64,000 bases of DNA. Source: Myxococcus stipitatus. Lineage in GTDB: Bacteria; Myxococcota; Myxococcia; Myxococcales; Myxococcaceae. The stretch lies in assembly GCF_038561935.1 (NCBI RefSeq), contig NZ_CP102770.1, forward strand, positions 3,720,001 through 3,784,000. The letters run 5' to 3'. Shown piece after piece: positions 45,746 through 58,268 of this stretch (position 1 is its first letter; every line of letters begins with the position of its first letter). The notes under the pieces are model-generated. The model was not told the origin of the DNA. It made no database searches and worked only from the letters and a program-made list of their open reading frames with translations. A program made the position numbers and the translations under genes.

Positions 45746-46550
45746 GTGCGTCGGCGGAGGCCTTCTCCGCCTTGAGCACCAGCAGCGGCGGCAGGGCCAC
45801 GCGCTCGAAGCGCACCAGTCCCGCCGCGCTGGCCGCCGCGCGCAAGGTGGACTCCCCCCGAGGGTGCAGTCCCACGCTGCGGTGCAGGAACCCGGACGCG
45901 GAGCCCGGCGGCGCATACGTGCTCGCCACCCAGCGGCCCCCCGGACGCAGCACCCGCACCACCTCCAGCATCAGCCGGCCCAGGTCCTCGACGTAGTGCA
46001 GCGAGTCGGCCATGAGCACCGCGCCGAGCGTCTCGTCCTGGAACGGCAGATAGGGCGCCTGCGCGCGGAGGAAGTCCACCGTGGCGCCCGCCTCGCGCAC
46101 CTGGGCCACGCCTTCCTCCAGCATCGCGGAGGACACGTCCTGCCCCGCCACCAGCGCGAAGCCCGGCTCGCGCGCCAGCCGCCGCGCCACCAGTCCCGTG
46201 CCGCAGCCGACGTCCAACACCGGCCCGTCGGGGGTGCCCAGCAGGCTGCGATAGATGAGGTACTCGCTGTCCGTGTCCATCGGCTGGCGCAGCAGCGCGC
46301 GCTGGAGGGCGGGGCGCACGTAGCGCTCGTACGAGCGGGCCACGAAGCGGCGCTCCAGCCCCCGCTGAAGCCCCGTGGCCAGCGCGGGCTCGAGCATCAG
46401 GTCTGCGACGCCCTCGGCCACCGGGTAGCTGGCGCGACACTCAGGGCAGCGCAGGGGGCCGAACAGCAGGACGGCCGCGGGCGCCTCGGGACGAAGGGCG
46501 CCGCGTCGGCAGCGGGGGCATCGAAGGAGCTGGACGAGCGCGTGCCGCAT
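45738..46550 (-). CDS. SAM-dependent methyltransferase with N-terminal zinc ribbon
   Basis: The 270-residue protein has an N-terminal Trm112/RlmA-like zinc ribbon (CPRC at 11-14, CPEC at 35-38), then a class I methyltransferase: VLDVGCGTGLVARRLA (SAM loop), GQDVSSAMLEEG, MADSLHYVEDLG and VVRVLRPGGRWV. The ribbon plus methyltransferase layout occurs in rRNA guanine methyltransferase RlmA and in small-molecule methyltransferases; the substrate is not determined. Its 3' end overlaps that of the Cys-rich gene by eight bases. Confidence 0.82.
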   Translation of the reverse strand: MRHALVQLLRCPRCRRGALRPEAPAAVLLFGPLRCPECRASYPVAEGVADLMLEPALATGLQRGLERRFVARSYERYVRPALQRALLRQPMDTDSEYLIYRSLLGTPDGPVLDVGCGTGLVARRLAREPGFALVAGQDVSSAMLEEGVAQVREAGATVDFLRAQAPYLPFQDETLGAVLMADSLHYVEDLGRLMLEVVRVLRPGGRWVASTYAPPGSASGFLHRSVGLHPRGESTLRAAASAAGLVRFERVALPPLLVLKAEKASADALR

Positions 46551-46609
46551 GTGCGCTCGAGGCTACCGTCCCCCGACAAGGGCGAGAATCGCTTTGTGCG
46601 CGAAACGCG

Positions 46610-47212
46610 TCAGGCCGAGGGGCCCGGCTTGGCCGGCGCCCGCTGGTCCTCGGACACCAGCACGGGCCAGCCTCGGGCCATGGCCTCGCGGAAGAAGGCC
46701 GCCAGCTCCCGCCGGCTGTGGTTCACCGCGCCCTGGAAGGGGTCGATGAGCGCCTCTTCCCCCAGGCTGCGCGTGGCGTTGAGCTCCACCGGCGTGCCGC
46801 ACCGCTCACACCGGATGGACACCTGCCGCACCAGCGCCACGGGCACCGCATAGCGGGCTCCGCAGTCCCCGCACTTCCACACCAGCGCGCGCTCACCCGC
46901 CTCGCGCCGGGCCAGTCCGTCCAGCTCGTCCGCCAGGCGCAGCAGCGCCGGCAGGTCCTGGGGCGGCTGGGCGAAGACAGCGGACGGGCCGTAGCCCGTC
47001 TCGGGAGCACCCAGGGTGGGCGTCCGGTCTCCATGGAGCAGGGCGCGCAGCCTGTCGCGTGCGCGCATGTCTCGGAACTCCGTGCCTGTCAGGGCACGCT
47101 CCACGGCCTCGGGGACCGGGGGCAGGTCCGGCTCGAGACGCTCATCGACCGGCAGCGACTGGGGGTAATCCACCAGTCGGTGCGAGGGGACTGCGAAAAA
47201 TCGGAAGGCCAC
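46610..47212 (-). CDS. Hypothetical zinc-ribbon protein
   Basis: A GTG at 47210-47212 with GGAG five bases upstream gives 200 residues. The N-terminal half is Pro/Leu/Arg-rich with a helical section. Residues 114-138 hold a zinc ribbon (CGDC and CERC, Cys114/117/135/138), and a helical tail follows (RRELAAFFREAMARGWPVLV). The ribbon resembles those of RNA-polymerase-associated or chaperone-type proteins but is not diagnostic. No function is assigned. Upstream on the same strand lies nadA, 77 bp away; downstream the methyltransferase starts 59 bp away. Confidence 0.6.
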   Translation of the reverse strand: MAFRFFAVPSHRLVDYPQSLPVDERLEPDLPPVPEAVERALTGTEFRDMRARDRLRALLHGDRTPTLGAPETGYGPSAVFAQPPQDLPALLRLADELDGLARREAGERALVWKCGDCGARYAVPVALVRQVSIRCERCGTPVELNATRSLGEEALIDPFQGAVNHSRRELAAFFREAMARGWPVLVSEDQRAPAKPGPSA

Positions 47213-47289
47213 GATGGCTCCATTGCACCCTGGCCCTCCCGGCGCAAGACGCGAGTTGGCGAATGTCCGCCGCGACGACAGATTCCGCT

Positions 47290-48222
47290 CTACCTGGACC
47301 ACTCCAGCATCCGCTGCAACGGAGCCCGCGCCGCCTCCCGCAGTCCCTCCGGCATGGTCAGCTCCGGCGTGCGCTCCTTCATGCACTTCCAGAGCTTCTC
47401 CAGCGTGTTGAGCCGCATGTACGGGCACTCGTTGCACGCGCAGCCGTTGTCCGGGGGCGCCGGGATGAAGGTCTTCTCGGGCGCGCCCTTCTTCATCTGA
47501 TGGAGGATGCCCGCCTCCGTCACGACGATGAACTTCTGCTTCGGGCTCTTGAGGACGAAGTCCAGGATTCCCTTCGTCGACCCGATGAAGTCCGCGTGCC
47601 GCAGCACGTGTTCCTCGCACTCCGGGTGAGCCACCACCTCCGCATCCGGGTGCATCACCTTCAGCTCCACCAGCTTCTTCTCGCTGAAGATTTCGTGGAC
47701 GATGCAGCTGCCCGGCCACAGCACCATGTCCCGGCCGGTCTGCTTCATGACGTGGCGGCCCAGGTGCTGGTCCGGCGCGAAGAGAATCTGCCGGTCCTTG
47801 GGCACCTGGTTGACGATCTTCACCGCGTTCGACGACGTGCAGATGACGTCGCTCATCGCCTTCACCGCCGCGGAGCTGTTCACGTAGCTCACGACGAAGG
47901 CGCCCGGGTGCTTGTCCTTGAAGGCCTTGAAAGCCGCGGGCGGACACCGGTCTGAAAGGGAACAGCCCGCCTTCAGGTCCGGCAGCAGCACCTGCCGCGC
48001 GGGATTCAGGATCTTCGCTGTCTCCGCCATGAAGTGGACACCGCAGAAGACGATGACATCCGCCTCCGTCCGCTCCGCTGCCTGCGCCAACGCCAGGCTG
48101 TCACCAACGAAGTCCGCGACGTCCTGGACTTCGCTCTCCTGATAGTAGTGCGCAAGAATCACAGCGTTCATGGAACGCTTGAGCTCCTGGATTTCCTGCG
48201 CGTAGTCCACGCCCGTGCTCAT
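47290..48222 (-). CDS. nadA: Quinolinate synthase A
   Basis: The 310-residue protein is a compact Nad[21 protein letters not shown] near the N-terminus, [10 protein letters not shown] (Cys87), GSCIVHEIF (Cys173), [12 protein letters not shown], and [12 protein letters not shown] near residue 263. The [4Fe-4S] ligands fall in these Cys motifs. With NadB it makes quinolinate from iminoaspartate and dihydroxyacetone phosphate for NAD. AAGGGAGG four bases before the ATG is a strong ribosome site. NadB and NadC are not in the window. Confidence 0.96.
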   Translation of the reverse strand: MSTGVDYAQEIQELKRSMNAVILAHYYQESEVQDVADFVGDSLALAQAAERTEADVIVFCGVHFMAETAKILNPARQVLLPDLKAGCSLSDRCPPAAFKAFKDKHPGAFVVSYVNSSAAVKAMSDVICTSSNAVKIVNQVPKDRQILFAPDQHLGRHVMKQTGRDMVLWPGSCIVHEIFSEKKLVELKVMHPDAEVVAHPECEEHVLRHADFIGSTKGILDFVLKSPKQKFIVVTEAGILHQMKKGAPEKTFIPAPPDNGCACNECPYMRLNTLEKLWKCMKERTPELTMPEGLREAARAPLQRMLEWSR

Positions 48223-48593
48223 CGCACCTCCCTTGCCTGGCTGACACTTAACTCGGTCGAAGGGGCCGGGCTACATCGTCGGATGCGGCCACCGGGCGGG
48301 CGGGCGGCTGATGAGGGACTTCCCTGGGTCGACTCTGCCACCGTCCCCCATCGAGCATGCGCTCCTCAAGCCCGCATCACCTGACGGCGCAGAGAGGGTA
48401 GACTGCGCGCAATCCTCCGGGTCGGCCCGGAGGGAGGCAGTCGCCTTGCTGTCAAGCTTGGGCAAGCCACACATTCGGGGTCGAGAAGACGTGATCGGCT
48501 GGCGGAGAGGGGGCGGCACCGGACCTGTGGCAGTGGGCAGACAGTGGATCTGCCCCTTCTCCATTTGAACGCCTTTCCCGTCGAGGAGAGAGC
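48223..48593. other. 371-bp divergent intergenic region between nadA and the PilZ/GNAT gene
   Basis: This gap must hold the promoters of nadA (-) and of the signalling operon (+), but no clear -35/-10 pair is visible. It contains a perfect hairpin: CCTCCGGG (48414-48421) and CCCGGAGG (48426-48433) with a TCGG tetraloop. GAGGAGAGAGC directly precedes the ATG at 48594. No gene is seen. Confidence 0.6.
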
Positions 48594-51014
48594 ATGAGTG
48601 TCCCCACTCAGGACGTCCTGATTGTGCACCCCAACGAGGACCGGCGCGCCGCGCTGGCATCCATGCTGGATCGCCACCGCGTCGTGGCGGTGGAGTCCCA
48701 GGTGGAAGCCACTCGCTGCATGGAGTCGGCGGCCCCAACACTCATCATCGCCCCGCCGGAGAACGCGCGGCGCTTCCTGCGTCACGTCGACCGGGCCGCT
48801 CCCGAAGCGGTCCGCGTCTTCGTGTGCTCGCAAGCGGACCGTCGTGGATTGGAAGAGCTGGTGGAGACCGCGGCCGAGGGCCACGTCTTCAGTACCCTGG
48901 ATGACAGCCTGACCCCGACGGAGATGGGGCAGCGCATCACCAACATCCTCCAGCTCCGCGCCTCCGCGCGGGTGATGCCCACCGCGCGCATGGAGGCGGG
49001 CTTCCGGCTTCAAGGACGGAGCTACACCGCGCGCTGTCTGGACGTGGGCAACTTCGGCGCCGCGCTCCAGGTCCCCATGGATTCCTCGGTGGGCGTCTTC
49101 CTGCCGGGCGTGGTGGTGGATGAGCTCTTCATCGCGCGCGACGGCCGCCGGGTGCTGCACTCCCGCCGCGCGCTGGTGCGCCACGTCCAGCCGGTGCGGC
49201 AGGGCACCGAGCCCGCGCTGCGCATCGGCCTGTCCTGGAGCCGCGCGCTGGAGGAGCCGTCGACGACGCCCCTCGCCGTCGTGCGCGAGCCGGTGAGTGT
49301 GCTCGCCGCGCTGCGCAAGGCCGTGCGGCGCAACGCCTCGCTCTGGGTCCACTACCCGGACACCACCGCGGGGCAGTTCGTGCTGGAGTCGCCCTCGGTG
49401 GACCTGGTGGAGGGGCGCTCGGTGCTGCGTGGCACCAGCGTCGGCGCGAACGCCGTGGCGACGGGCGACGTGCTCAACCTCTCCTTCGAGGTCGGCGGGC
49501 AGAGCTACGCGGGCGTCACCAGCGTCCTGCGCCACGGGGATGCGCTGGTGCTGAGCCTGCCGCGCACCTTGAACCTGCAGAACCGGCGCGGCCTGCAGCG
49601 CTTCCGCCCCGGCAAGGAGCACCGCTTCCTGGTCTCCTTCAATGCGCCATTCAGTGGCAAGAGCGTGACGCGCTCCGTGCTGGACTTGTCGAGCCGGGGC
49701 CTCTCCTTCGCGTTCGATGCGTCCTTCGAGGTCCTCCCCGCGGGCTCGCAGCTCGACGTGACGCTGCTCCTGCCCGACGGCAGCGAGGCCTCCTGCCGCG
49801 CGGAGGTGCGCTCCGTGGATGAGGTGTCGTCCGGGGATGGCGCGGAGAATCCGCTCCGGCCCTACCGCTGTGGCGTGCGCCTCCTGGATGTTCCCGCGCG
49901 GGTCCGCGACGCGGTCCACTCCGCCTTCATCTCGGCGCGCAGCCCGGTGGTGGAGGATGGGGGCCGGTCCGCCTTCGCGGAGATCTGGAAGATGATGGAA
50001 GCGGCCCACTACAACTTCCATCCCGACTACCCCTTCGGCTCCGAGGCCGACTACCTCCACCTGCTGGAGAACACCCACCGGCGGCTGTGCGGGTCGGGCG
50101 AGCTGGGCAGCTCGCTCGTCTACAAGGACAACGACGGGGTGCAGGGCCATGTCGCGGGCCTGCGCATCCACTCGCGCACGTGGCTGGTGCAGCACCTGGC
50201 GGTGCGCCCGGGCTTCCACCGCGCGGACCAGATCGCACACGAGCTGTCCGCGCTGGCCATCGAGCTGGGCGAGTCCCACGAGGACATCGACTTCATCCGG
50301 TTCTCCTGGCGCGAGGACAACCGCTGGCCGAGCCGCCTGGGCGCGTGGCTGCTGCGGGTGATGGAGAGCCACGGGCTGAGCTGGCTGCGCCACTTCGAGT
50401 ACATGCGCCTGCCGCTCGACACCGCGCGGGCTCCGACGGGGCCGCTGCCGGAGGTGCACGAGGCGCGAGACGAGGACTGCGCGCGGCTGGAGCACTTCCT
50501 GCGCGAGCGCGGCGAGGTGATGCGCGTGCTCGCCGAGGACCTCCAGGCCGACCAGATGCGGCTGGAGTCGCTGGGTGCCCGCTACGCGGCGCATGGCCTG
50601 CACCGGCGCCGGCGCGTCTTCGCGGTGGATGGGGAGAACGGCCCGCTGGCCATGGCCCTCCAGGAAGAGGGCAGCCCGGGCATCAACCTCATCGAGAAGA
50701 CCAACGCCTTCTGGTACGTGGTGCTCCAGCCCGACCACCCTGGCGCCGGCGCGGCGGTGAGCGCGCTCATCCAGCGCTGCGTGGAGCATGCCCGCGCGGA
50801 GGGACGAGGAACGGCTGTCGCACTCGCGGCCGATGAGGATGTCGCCACGCTGGAGGCGGTGGGCTTCCAGCGCATGGGCCGCTTCTCCGAGTGGTTCTTC
50901 CACCGCTCCATGGTGCGGCGCTGGGTGGAGCTGTTCCGCTCCATCTTCGAGCGTGTCCAGCACACCGCGAGCGGGGAGCGTGCGCGCAACCGTGCGTCGC
51001 GGAGGAGCGGGTGA
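48594..51014 (+). CDS. Pseudo-receiver, PilZ and GNAT-like signalling protein
   Basis: The 806-residue protein has four parts. Residues 1-120 look like a receiver domain (VLIVHPNEDRRAALASML) but lack the phospho-acceptor: the position after LII is Ala-Pro-Pro, and the conserved Lys is missing, so it is a pseudo-receiver. Residues about 130-215 resemble a first PilZ-type barrel (RCLDVGNFGAAL). Residues about 235-440 read as a YcgR-like PilZN plus PilZ pair with RRGLQR (331-336) and DLSSRG (364-369), the c-di-GMP-binding motif set. Residues about 460-806 look like a divergent GNAT acyltransferase region (FWYVVLQPDHPGAGAAVSALIQR). It probably couples c-di-GMP to acylation; substrate unknown. The stop overlaps the next gene. 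Confidence 0.75.
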   Translation: MSVPTQDVLIVHPNEDRRAALASMLDRHRVVAVESQVEATRCMESAAPTLIIAPPENARRFLRHVDRAAPEAVRVFVCSQADRRGLEELVETAAEGHVFSTLDDSLTPTEMGQRITNILQLRASARVMPTARMEAGFRLQGRSYTARCLDVGNFGAALQVPMDSSVGVFLPGVVVDELFIARDGRRVLHSRRALVRHVQPVRQGTEPALRIGLSWSRALEEPSTTPLAVVREPVSVLAALRKAVRRNASLWVHYPDTTAGQFVLESPSVDLVEGRSVLRGTSVGANAVATGDVLNLSFEVGGQSYAGVTSVLRHGDALVLSLPRTLNLQNRRGLQRFRPGKEHRFLVSFNAPFSGKSVTRSVLDLSSRGLSFAFDASFEVLPAGSQLDVTLLLPDGSEASCRAEVRSVDEVSSGDGAENPLRPYRCGVRLLDVPARVRDAVHSAFISARSPVVEDGGRSAFAEIWKMMEAAHYNFHPDYPFGSEADYLHLLENTHRRLCGSGELGSSLVYKDNDGVQGHVAGLRIHSRTWLVQHLAVRPGFHRADQIAHELSALAIELGESHEDIDFIRFSWREDNRWPSRLGAWLLRVMESHGLSWLRHFEYMRLPLDTARAPTGPLPEVHEARDEDCARLEHFLRERGEVMRVLAEDLQADQMRLESLGARYAAHGLHRRRRVFAVDGENGPLAMALQEEGSPGINLIEKTNAFWYVVLQPDHPGAGAAVSALIQRCVEHARAEGRGTAVALAADEDVATLEAVGFQRMGRFSEWFFHRSMVRRWVELFRSIFERVQHTASGERARNRASRRSG

Positions 51015-51795
51015 ACTACATCATGGAATCCGCCGAGGAGACTCGGCGGCTGTTGCTTCAGGAGCAGGTGGACGATGCGCGCTCGTTGCTTCTGGCCACG
51101 GGGCTGTCTCCGGGGGACCAGGCCCTGGACGCGGGCTGCGGGCCGGGAGGCATCACCCGGACCATGGCGGACATCGTCGGCGTCACCGGCGGCGTCACCG
51201 GCCTGGACATGAGCGAGGTGCGTCTGTCCGAGGCCATCCAGCGCTGCATGGGCCTGTCCCAGGCGCGCTTCATCCAGGGAGACATCCGCCGCACGGGCCT
51301 GCCCGAGGCGCACTTCGACTACACGTGGAGTCAGTACGTCCTCGAGTACCTGAAGGACCCCGAGGCCGCGGTCGCCGAGCTCCTGCGTGTCACCCGGCCG
51401 GGAGGCCGCGTGGTGGTGTCCGAAATCGACGGCCAGGGGCTCAACAACTGGCCCATGCCGGAGGGTCTGGAGGAGGGCGCGCGCACGTTCGAGCGCGGGC
51501 TGGCGGCGCAAGGGTTCGACCTGTTCGTCGGGCGCAAGCTGTTCAAGGTCTTCCGCCGTCTGGGGTTGAGGGACGTGCGGGTTCATGTGGTTCCCCAGTA
51601 CATCGTCGCGGGCGTCGCGGACGGCCGCTTCCTGGACGACTGGCGCACGCGCTTCGCCGCCCTGGCCCCCGCGGTCGCTCCAGCGTTTGGTTCTCGGGTC
51701 GCCTACGAGGCGTTCTGCGACGCCTACCTGCGAATGCTCGAGGATCCAGATACGCTCAAGTATTCGGTGCTCGTCATCACCGAGGGAGTGCGTGC

Positions 51796-51799
<4 letters not shown>
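51011..51799 (+). CDS. Class I SAM-dependent methyltransferase
   Basis: A GTG at 51011 overlaps the previous stop (GTGA) and has GGAGGA four bases upstream; an ATG at 51023 is an alternative. The 262-residue product has the SAM-binding ALDAGCGPGGITRTMA, then DMSEVRL, a GDIRRTGLPEAHFD segment and LLRVTRPGGRVVV, with a long C-terminal helical region. These are features of small-molecule or lipid methyltransferases; the substrate cannot be assigned. It sits between a c-di-GMP-binding protein and a sensor kinase, both overlapping it, so it is likely part of their output or of the modification of a shared signal. Confidence 0.82.
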
Positions 51800-54723
<2,924 letters not shown>

Positions 54724-54877
54724 TCCACGACGCAACCTGACGTGCGGGGGACGACCTGGGGGGCTGGGGAATACTCGGCCGCTTCTGTTGTCCACTCGCG
54801 CACGGCCTCGTGGCGGTCTGGTACAGTCAAGTGCTCTTTCCGTCACACCTCCCACCACCACCGAAGGAAACCACGGC

Positions 54878-56266
54878 ATGCAAGGAACCGCAGCGGCGGG
54901 CACTACCCGCCAGGGGCACCCGCCCGGGTTGTACCTCCTGTTCTTCACCGAGATGTGGGAGCGCATGTCGTATTACGGCATGCGCGGTCTGCTCGTCCTC
55001 TTCCTGACGAGCACGACCATGGGTGGGTTCGGGTGGAGCCGGGAGGACGCGCTCGGCCTCTACGGTACGTACACGGGGCTCGTGTACCTGACGCCCATCG
55101 TGGGTGGCTACATCGCGGACCGCTTCATCGGTCAGCGCAAGGCCGTGGTGCTCGGTGGCGTGTTGATGATGATAGGGCACCTGGTGCTCGCGGTCCCCAG
55201 CGTGATGATGTTCTACATCGGCCTGGGGTTCCTCATCATCGGCAACGGCTTCTTCAAGCCGAACATCTCCACAATGGTGGGTGGCCTGTACCCGCAGGGT
55301 GACGGCCGCCGCGACGGCGCCTTCACCATCTTCTACATGGGCATCAACGTCGGCGCGATGCTCGGCAACTTCATCTGCGGCACCCTGGGCGAGAAGATTG
55401 GCTGGCACTGGGGCTTCGGCTCCGCCGGTGTCGGCATGGGCCTGGGCCTCATCGCGTTCATGCTCCTGCAGAAGAAGTACCTGGGTGAGGTGGGCCTCGC
55501 GCCCTCGAAGCCCGCGACGGCCGTGGTCGCCCGCGAGGAGTCTCCGAAGAAGGCCTTCTCCCGCGACGAGATCGACCGCATCGTCGTCATCTTCATCATC
55601 GCCATCTTCGTCGTCGCGTTCTGGGCGGGCTTCGAGCAGGCCGGCGGCCTGATGAACCTCTTCACGAACGAGAAGGTGGACCGGACGGTGTTCGGCCAGG
55701 AGGTCCCCACGACTTGGTTCCAGAACTTCAACTCGTTCTTCATCGTGGCGCTGGCGCCGGTGTTCGCCGGACTGTGGAGCTGGCTTGCCGCGCGCGGCAA
55801 GGACCCGAGCATCCCGGTGAAGATGGGCATGGGCCTCATCTTCCTGGCCGTGGGCTTCGTCTTCATGCTGGGCGCCGCGAGCCAGAGCGACGCGGGCGCC
55901 AAGGCGGCCGCGCACTGGGTCATCCTGGCGTACCTGTTCCACACCATGGGCGAGCTGTGCCTGTCCCCCGTCGGACTCTCCATGGTGACCAAGGTCGCGC
56001 CCCACCGCATCGTCTCCGCGATGATGGGCGTGTGGTTCCTGGCGAACGCGGCGGCCAACAAGCTCTCCGGTGTCATCGGAGCCGCCTCCGCGAAGCTGGG
56101 GGAGTTCGACGTGTTCCTCTACCTCGGCATCGGCTCCGGCGTTGCTGGCGCCATCCTCGTCGTCGTGGCTCCCATCCTGAAGCGGATGATGCACGGCACC
56201 GACGAGGTGAAGCCGACCGCGCCCTCCGGCGACGCCGCGCAAGGCAACACCGCGGCGGCGGCCTGA
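54878..56266 (+). CDS. POT family proton-dependent oligopeptide transporter
   Basis: The 462-residue protein has about 12-14 hydrophobic helices and the POT signature in helix 1: FTEMWERMSYYGMRGLL, the ExxER(F/M)xYYG motif used in proton coupling. Further hallmarks are GGYIADRFIGQRKAV and GNGFFKPNIST (FxxKPN). It should import di- and tripeptides with protons. I chose the ATG at 54878 (MQGTAAAG), which has AAGGAAA upstream. It starts 154 bp after the hybrid kinase gene and is convergent with a second POT gene. Confidence 0.93.
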   Translation: MQGTAAAGTTRQGHPPGLYLLFFTEMWERMSYYGMRGLLVLFLTSTTMGGFGWSREDALGLYGTYTGLVYLTPIVGGYIADRFIGQRKAVVLGGVLMMIGHLVLAVPSVMMFYIGLGFLIIGNGFFKPNISTMVGGLYPQGDGRRDGAFTIFYMGINVGAMLGNFICGTLGEKIGWHWGFGSAGVGMGLGLIAFMLLQKKYLGEVGLAPSKPATAVVAREESPKKAFSRDEIDRIVVIFIIAIFVVAFWAGFEQAGGLMNLFTNEKVDRTVFGQEVPTTWFQNFNSFFIVALAPVFAGLWSWLAARGKDPSIPVKMGMGLIFLAVGFVFMLGAASQSDAGAKAAAHWVILAYLFHTMGELCLSPVGLSMVTKVAPHRIVSAMMGVWFLANAAANKLSGVIGAASAKLGEFDVFLYLGIGSGVAGAILVVVAPILKRMMHGTDEVKPTAPSGDAAQGNTAAAA

Positions 56267-56310
56267 GTCTCGGGCCTTCCGCCCGCGACCTCCCGGACGT
56301 GAAGTGATGA

Positions 56311-56352
56311 CGCCGGAGCCTCCTGAGTCCAGGGGCTCCGGCGTTCTTCTTC
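56311..56352 (+). terminator. Terminator hairpin between the two POT genes
   Basis: CGCCGGAGCC (56311-56320) pairs with GGCTCCGGCG (56334-56343) around a 13-base loop, then TTCTTCTTCG. It lies 44 bp after the first POT gene. The pyrimidine run supports termination on the plus strand. Confidence 0.7.
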
Positions 56353-56401
56353 GAGGCCACCCCTCCACCCGAAGGGGAGGGGCCAGCCCCAGGTGCCTCT
56401 T

Positions 56402-57847
56402 TCAGGCGGACTTCGCGGTGATGCCCGGAGCGGCGGCCTCACCGGACGCCTGCGTCGCGGACGTCTGGTAGTAGTCGCGCACCACGTAGCGACGGGCCAC
56501 CAGCGCCATGCCCACCGCGGCCACCAGGGCCATGCCGGCGTAGAAGAAGAACTGGCCGGAGCCCGAGAAGACGTTGAGCGCCGCGGCGATGGCCACCGCC
56601 ACGTTGGCCAGCGTGTTCGTCACCAGCCACACGCTCTGGATGGTGCCCTTCATCTGCCGAGGCGCCTGCGTGTACGCGAACTCCAGGCCCGTGGTGGACA
56701 TCAGGATTTCGCCCAGCGTCAGCACGATGTACGGGAGGATCTGCCAGGAGATGTTCAGCACCGTGCCGCTCTCCATCACCACCTGGAAGAAGCCGGCGAT
56801 GATGAACGACACCGCGCCGAACACGAGCCCCAGCGGCATGCGCCGCAGCGGCGTCAGCTCCCACCCCGCGCGCTGCGACAGCGGGTAGACCACCCCCGTC
56901 AGCAAGGGGATGAGCAGCATCACCAGCATCGGGTTGACGAACTGCATCTGGCTGGGCTGGAACTCGAACCCCAGGATGTTCAGGTCCATGGACGCCGCCT
57001 GGACCACCCAGGTCGAGGCCTTCTGGTCGAAGAGCATCCAGAAGAAGGGCACGAAGGGCAGCATCAGCCCGCTCACGCGGAACACGGCCTTGGCGCCCTC
57101 GACGGCCTCCTCGGGGTGCTGCGCGCGGGCGCCGTCGAGCCAGTGCCCGCCCTGGCCCCGGTTCTTCAGGGCGCTCAACACCACCTTGAGGAACGAGTGC
57201 GGATTGGCGCCCGTGGGCGGCACGACGACGTAGTGGCGCCGGCCCGCCCAGAAGATGATGGTCGCGATGAACATCAGCACCCCGGGGATGCCGAAGGCCA
57301 CCGACGGCCCGAAGTTCTTCAGCAGCAGCGGGATGAACAACGACGCGAAGAACGAGCCGAAGTTGATGGTCCAGTAGAAGATGGCGAAGAGCTTCTTCAC
57401 CAGGTGGCTGTTGGACTCGTTGAACTGGTCTCCCGCCATGGCCGCGACACACGGCTTGATGCCGCCGCTGCCCACCGCGATGAGCGCCAGGCCCGTGTAG
57501 AAGCCCGTGGCGTTGTTCTCGAAGACGGCCAGCAGCCCATGGCCGATGCAGTACACGATGCTCAACCAGAGGATGGTCCGGTACTTGCCCCAGAACCGGT
57601 CCGCCAGATAGCCACCGATGAGCGGGAAGAAATACACACCCGCCATGAAGGTGTGCATCAGGCTCTTGCCCTGGGCGGTGCGCAGGGCAGGGTCCGGCAC
57701 CTCGTTGAGCAGCAGGTACTGGATGAGGAACATCGTGAGGATGTTCCGCATCCCGTAGAAGCTGAAGCGCTCACACGCTTCGTTACCGATGATGAACGGT
57801 ATCTGCGGCGGGAACTTGTTGTCCTTCGCAGCGGGACTCTCAGCCAT
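56402..57847 (-). CDS. POT family oligopeptide transporter (second copy)
   Basis: The 481-residue protein has the POT fold and motifs GNEACERFSFYGMRNIL (ExxER), GGYLADRFWGKYRT, and GSGGIKPCVAA in place of the FxxKPN seen in its neighbour. Helices are clear, for example LLMLLIPLLTGVVYPL-like and FIIAGFFQVVME. It should transport small peptides with protons. It differs considerably from the convergent POT protein at 54878-56266, so the pair is not a recent duplication. GGGAG twelve bases before the ATG is a weak ribosome site. Confidence 0.92.
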   Translation of the reverse strand: MAESPAAKDNKFPPQIPFIIGNEACERFSFYGMRNILTMFLIQYLLLNEVPDPALRTAQGKSLMHTFMAGVYFFPLIGGYLADRFWGKYRTILWLSIVYCIGHGLLAVFENNATGFYTGLALIAVGSGGIKPCVAAMAGDQFNESNSHLVKKLFAIFYWTINFGSFFASLFIPLLLKNFGPSVAFGIPGVLMFIATIIFWAGRRHYVVVPPTGANPHSFLKVVLSALKNRGQGGHWLDGARAQHPEEAVEGAKAVFRVSGLMLPFVPFFWMLFDQKASTWVVQAASMDLNILGFEFQPSQMQFVNPMLVMLLIPLLTGVVYPLSQRAGWELTPLRRMPLGLVFGAVSFIIAGFFQVVMESGTVLNISWQILPYIVLTLGEILMSTTGLEFAYTQAPRQMKGTIQSVWLVTNTLANVAVAIAAALNVFSGSGQFFFYAGMALVAAVGMALVARRYVVRDYYQTSATQASGEAAAPGITAKSA

Positions 57848-58268
57848 GAGTCGGGGTGCTCCCTGGTGGAGAAAAGTGGGGGCTCAAGCGAGTCAAGCGC
57901 CCAACCCTACCCAAGCCCCGGCCTGGACTCCACCGAAGGCCCTCACCCCGACACCTATCTCCCCGGTAACCGGCCCCCCGCTCCACGGAGGGGCAACCTC
58001 ATGTCACCCGCGGAGTCACCCTCAGCGCTCCCGCACCGGGCTTGCCTGCCCTCCCGCATTCCGATGACGGTGTGCCTTTGTTGGTACACCTTAATCTGAG
58101 TGCACCCGTTTGACAGGAATTGATAAGGGCCTATCATGTGATCAGCGGATGAAACTGATTCCGCGAATCACACCCCACCTGTGAAGTCTTCCTCCAAGGT
58201 GGACGGGGGGTTGGGGGTGAATGAAGGCACCCCCGCCCCCCGCTCCATGTTTTGGAGGGGCGGAGTCG
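57848..58268. other. 421-bp gap between the POT gene and uvrA
   Basis: No conventional gene is visible. The stretch 58070-58190 is AT-richer than its surroundings and holds a good plus-strand promoter with no gene behind it. It also carries an 11-codon ORF (58149-58184, MKLIPRITPHL), an interrupted inverted repeat TGTGAT/ATCACA (58138-58172), and G-rich and C-rich inverted runs at 58210-58250. Part of it must serve transcription of the POT gene, which starts at 57847. Confidence 0.5.
58110..58137 (+). promoter_or_regulatory. Strong sigma-70-type promoter with no assigned gene
   Basis: TTGACA (58110-58115, perfect) and TATCAT (58132-58137, 5/6) are separated by 16 bp. It reads toward the uvrA 3' end. 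A short RNA or an antisense transcript to uvrA are possible products. Confidence 0.55.

Noticed and set aside
48366-50963. 865-codon minus-strand ORF across the PilZ/GNAT gene
   Set aside because: Rich in His, Arg and Gln as expected for an antisense frame of a GC-rich gene; the plus frame has PilZ motifs and a strong ribosome site.
56346-56380. G/C-rich inverted runs near the second POT stop as its terminator
   Set aside because: The stem pairs only with bulges, and read on the minus strand it is followed by purines rather than a U-tract.
58138-58172. TGTGAT/ATCACA as a CRP-type operator
   Set aside because: The half-sites are separated by far more than the 6 bp of a CRP site, so it is only noted as an inverted repeat.
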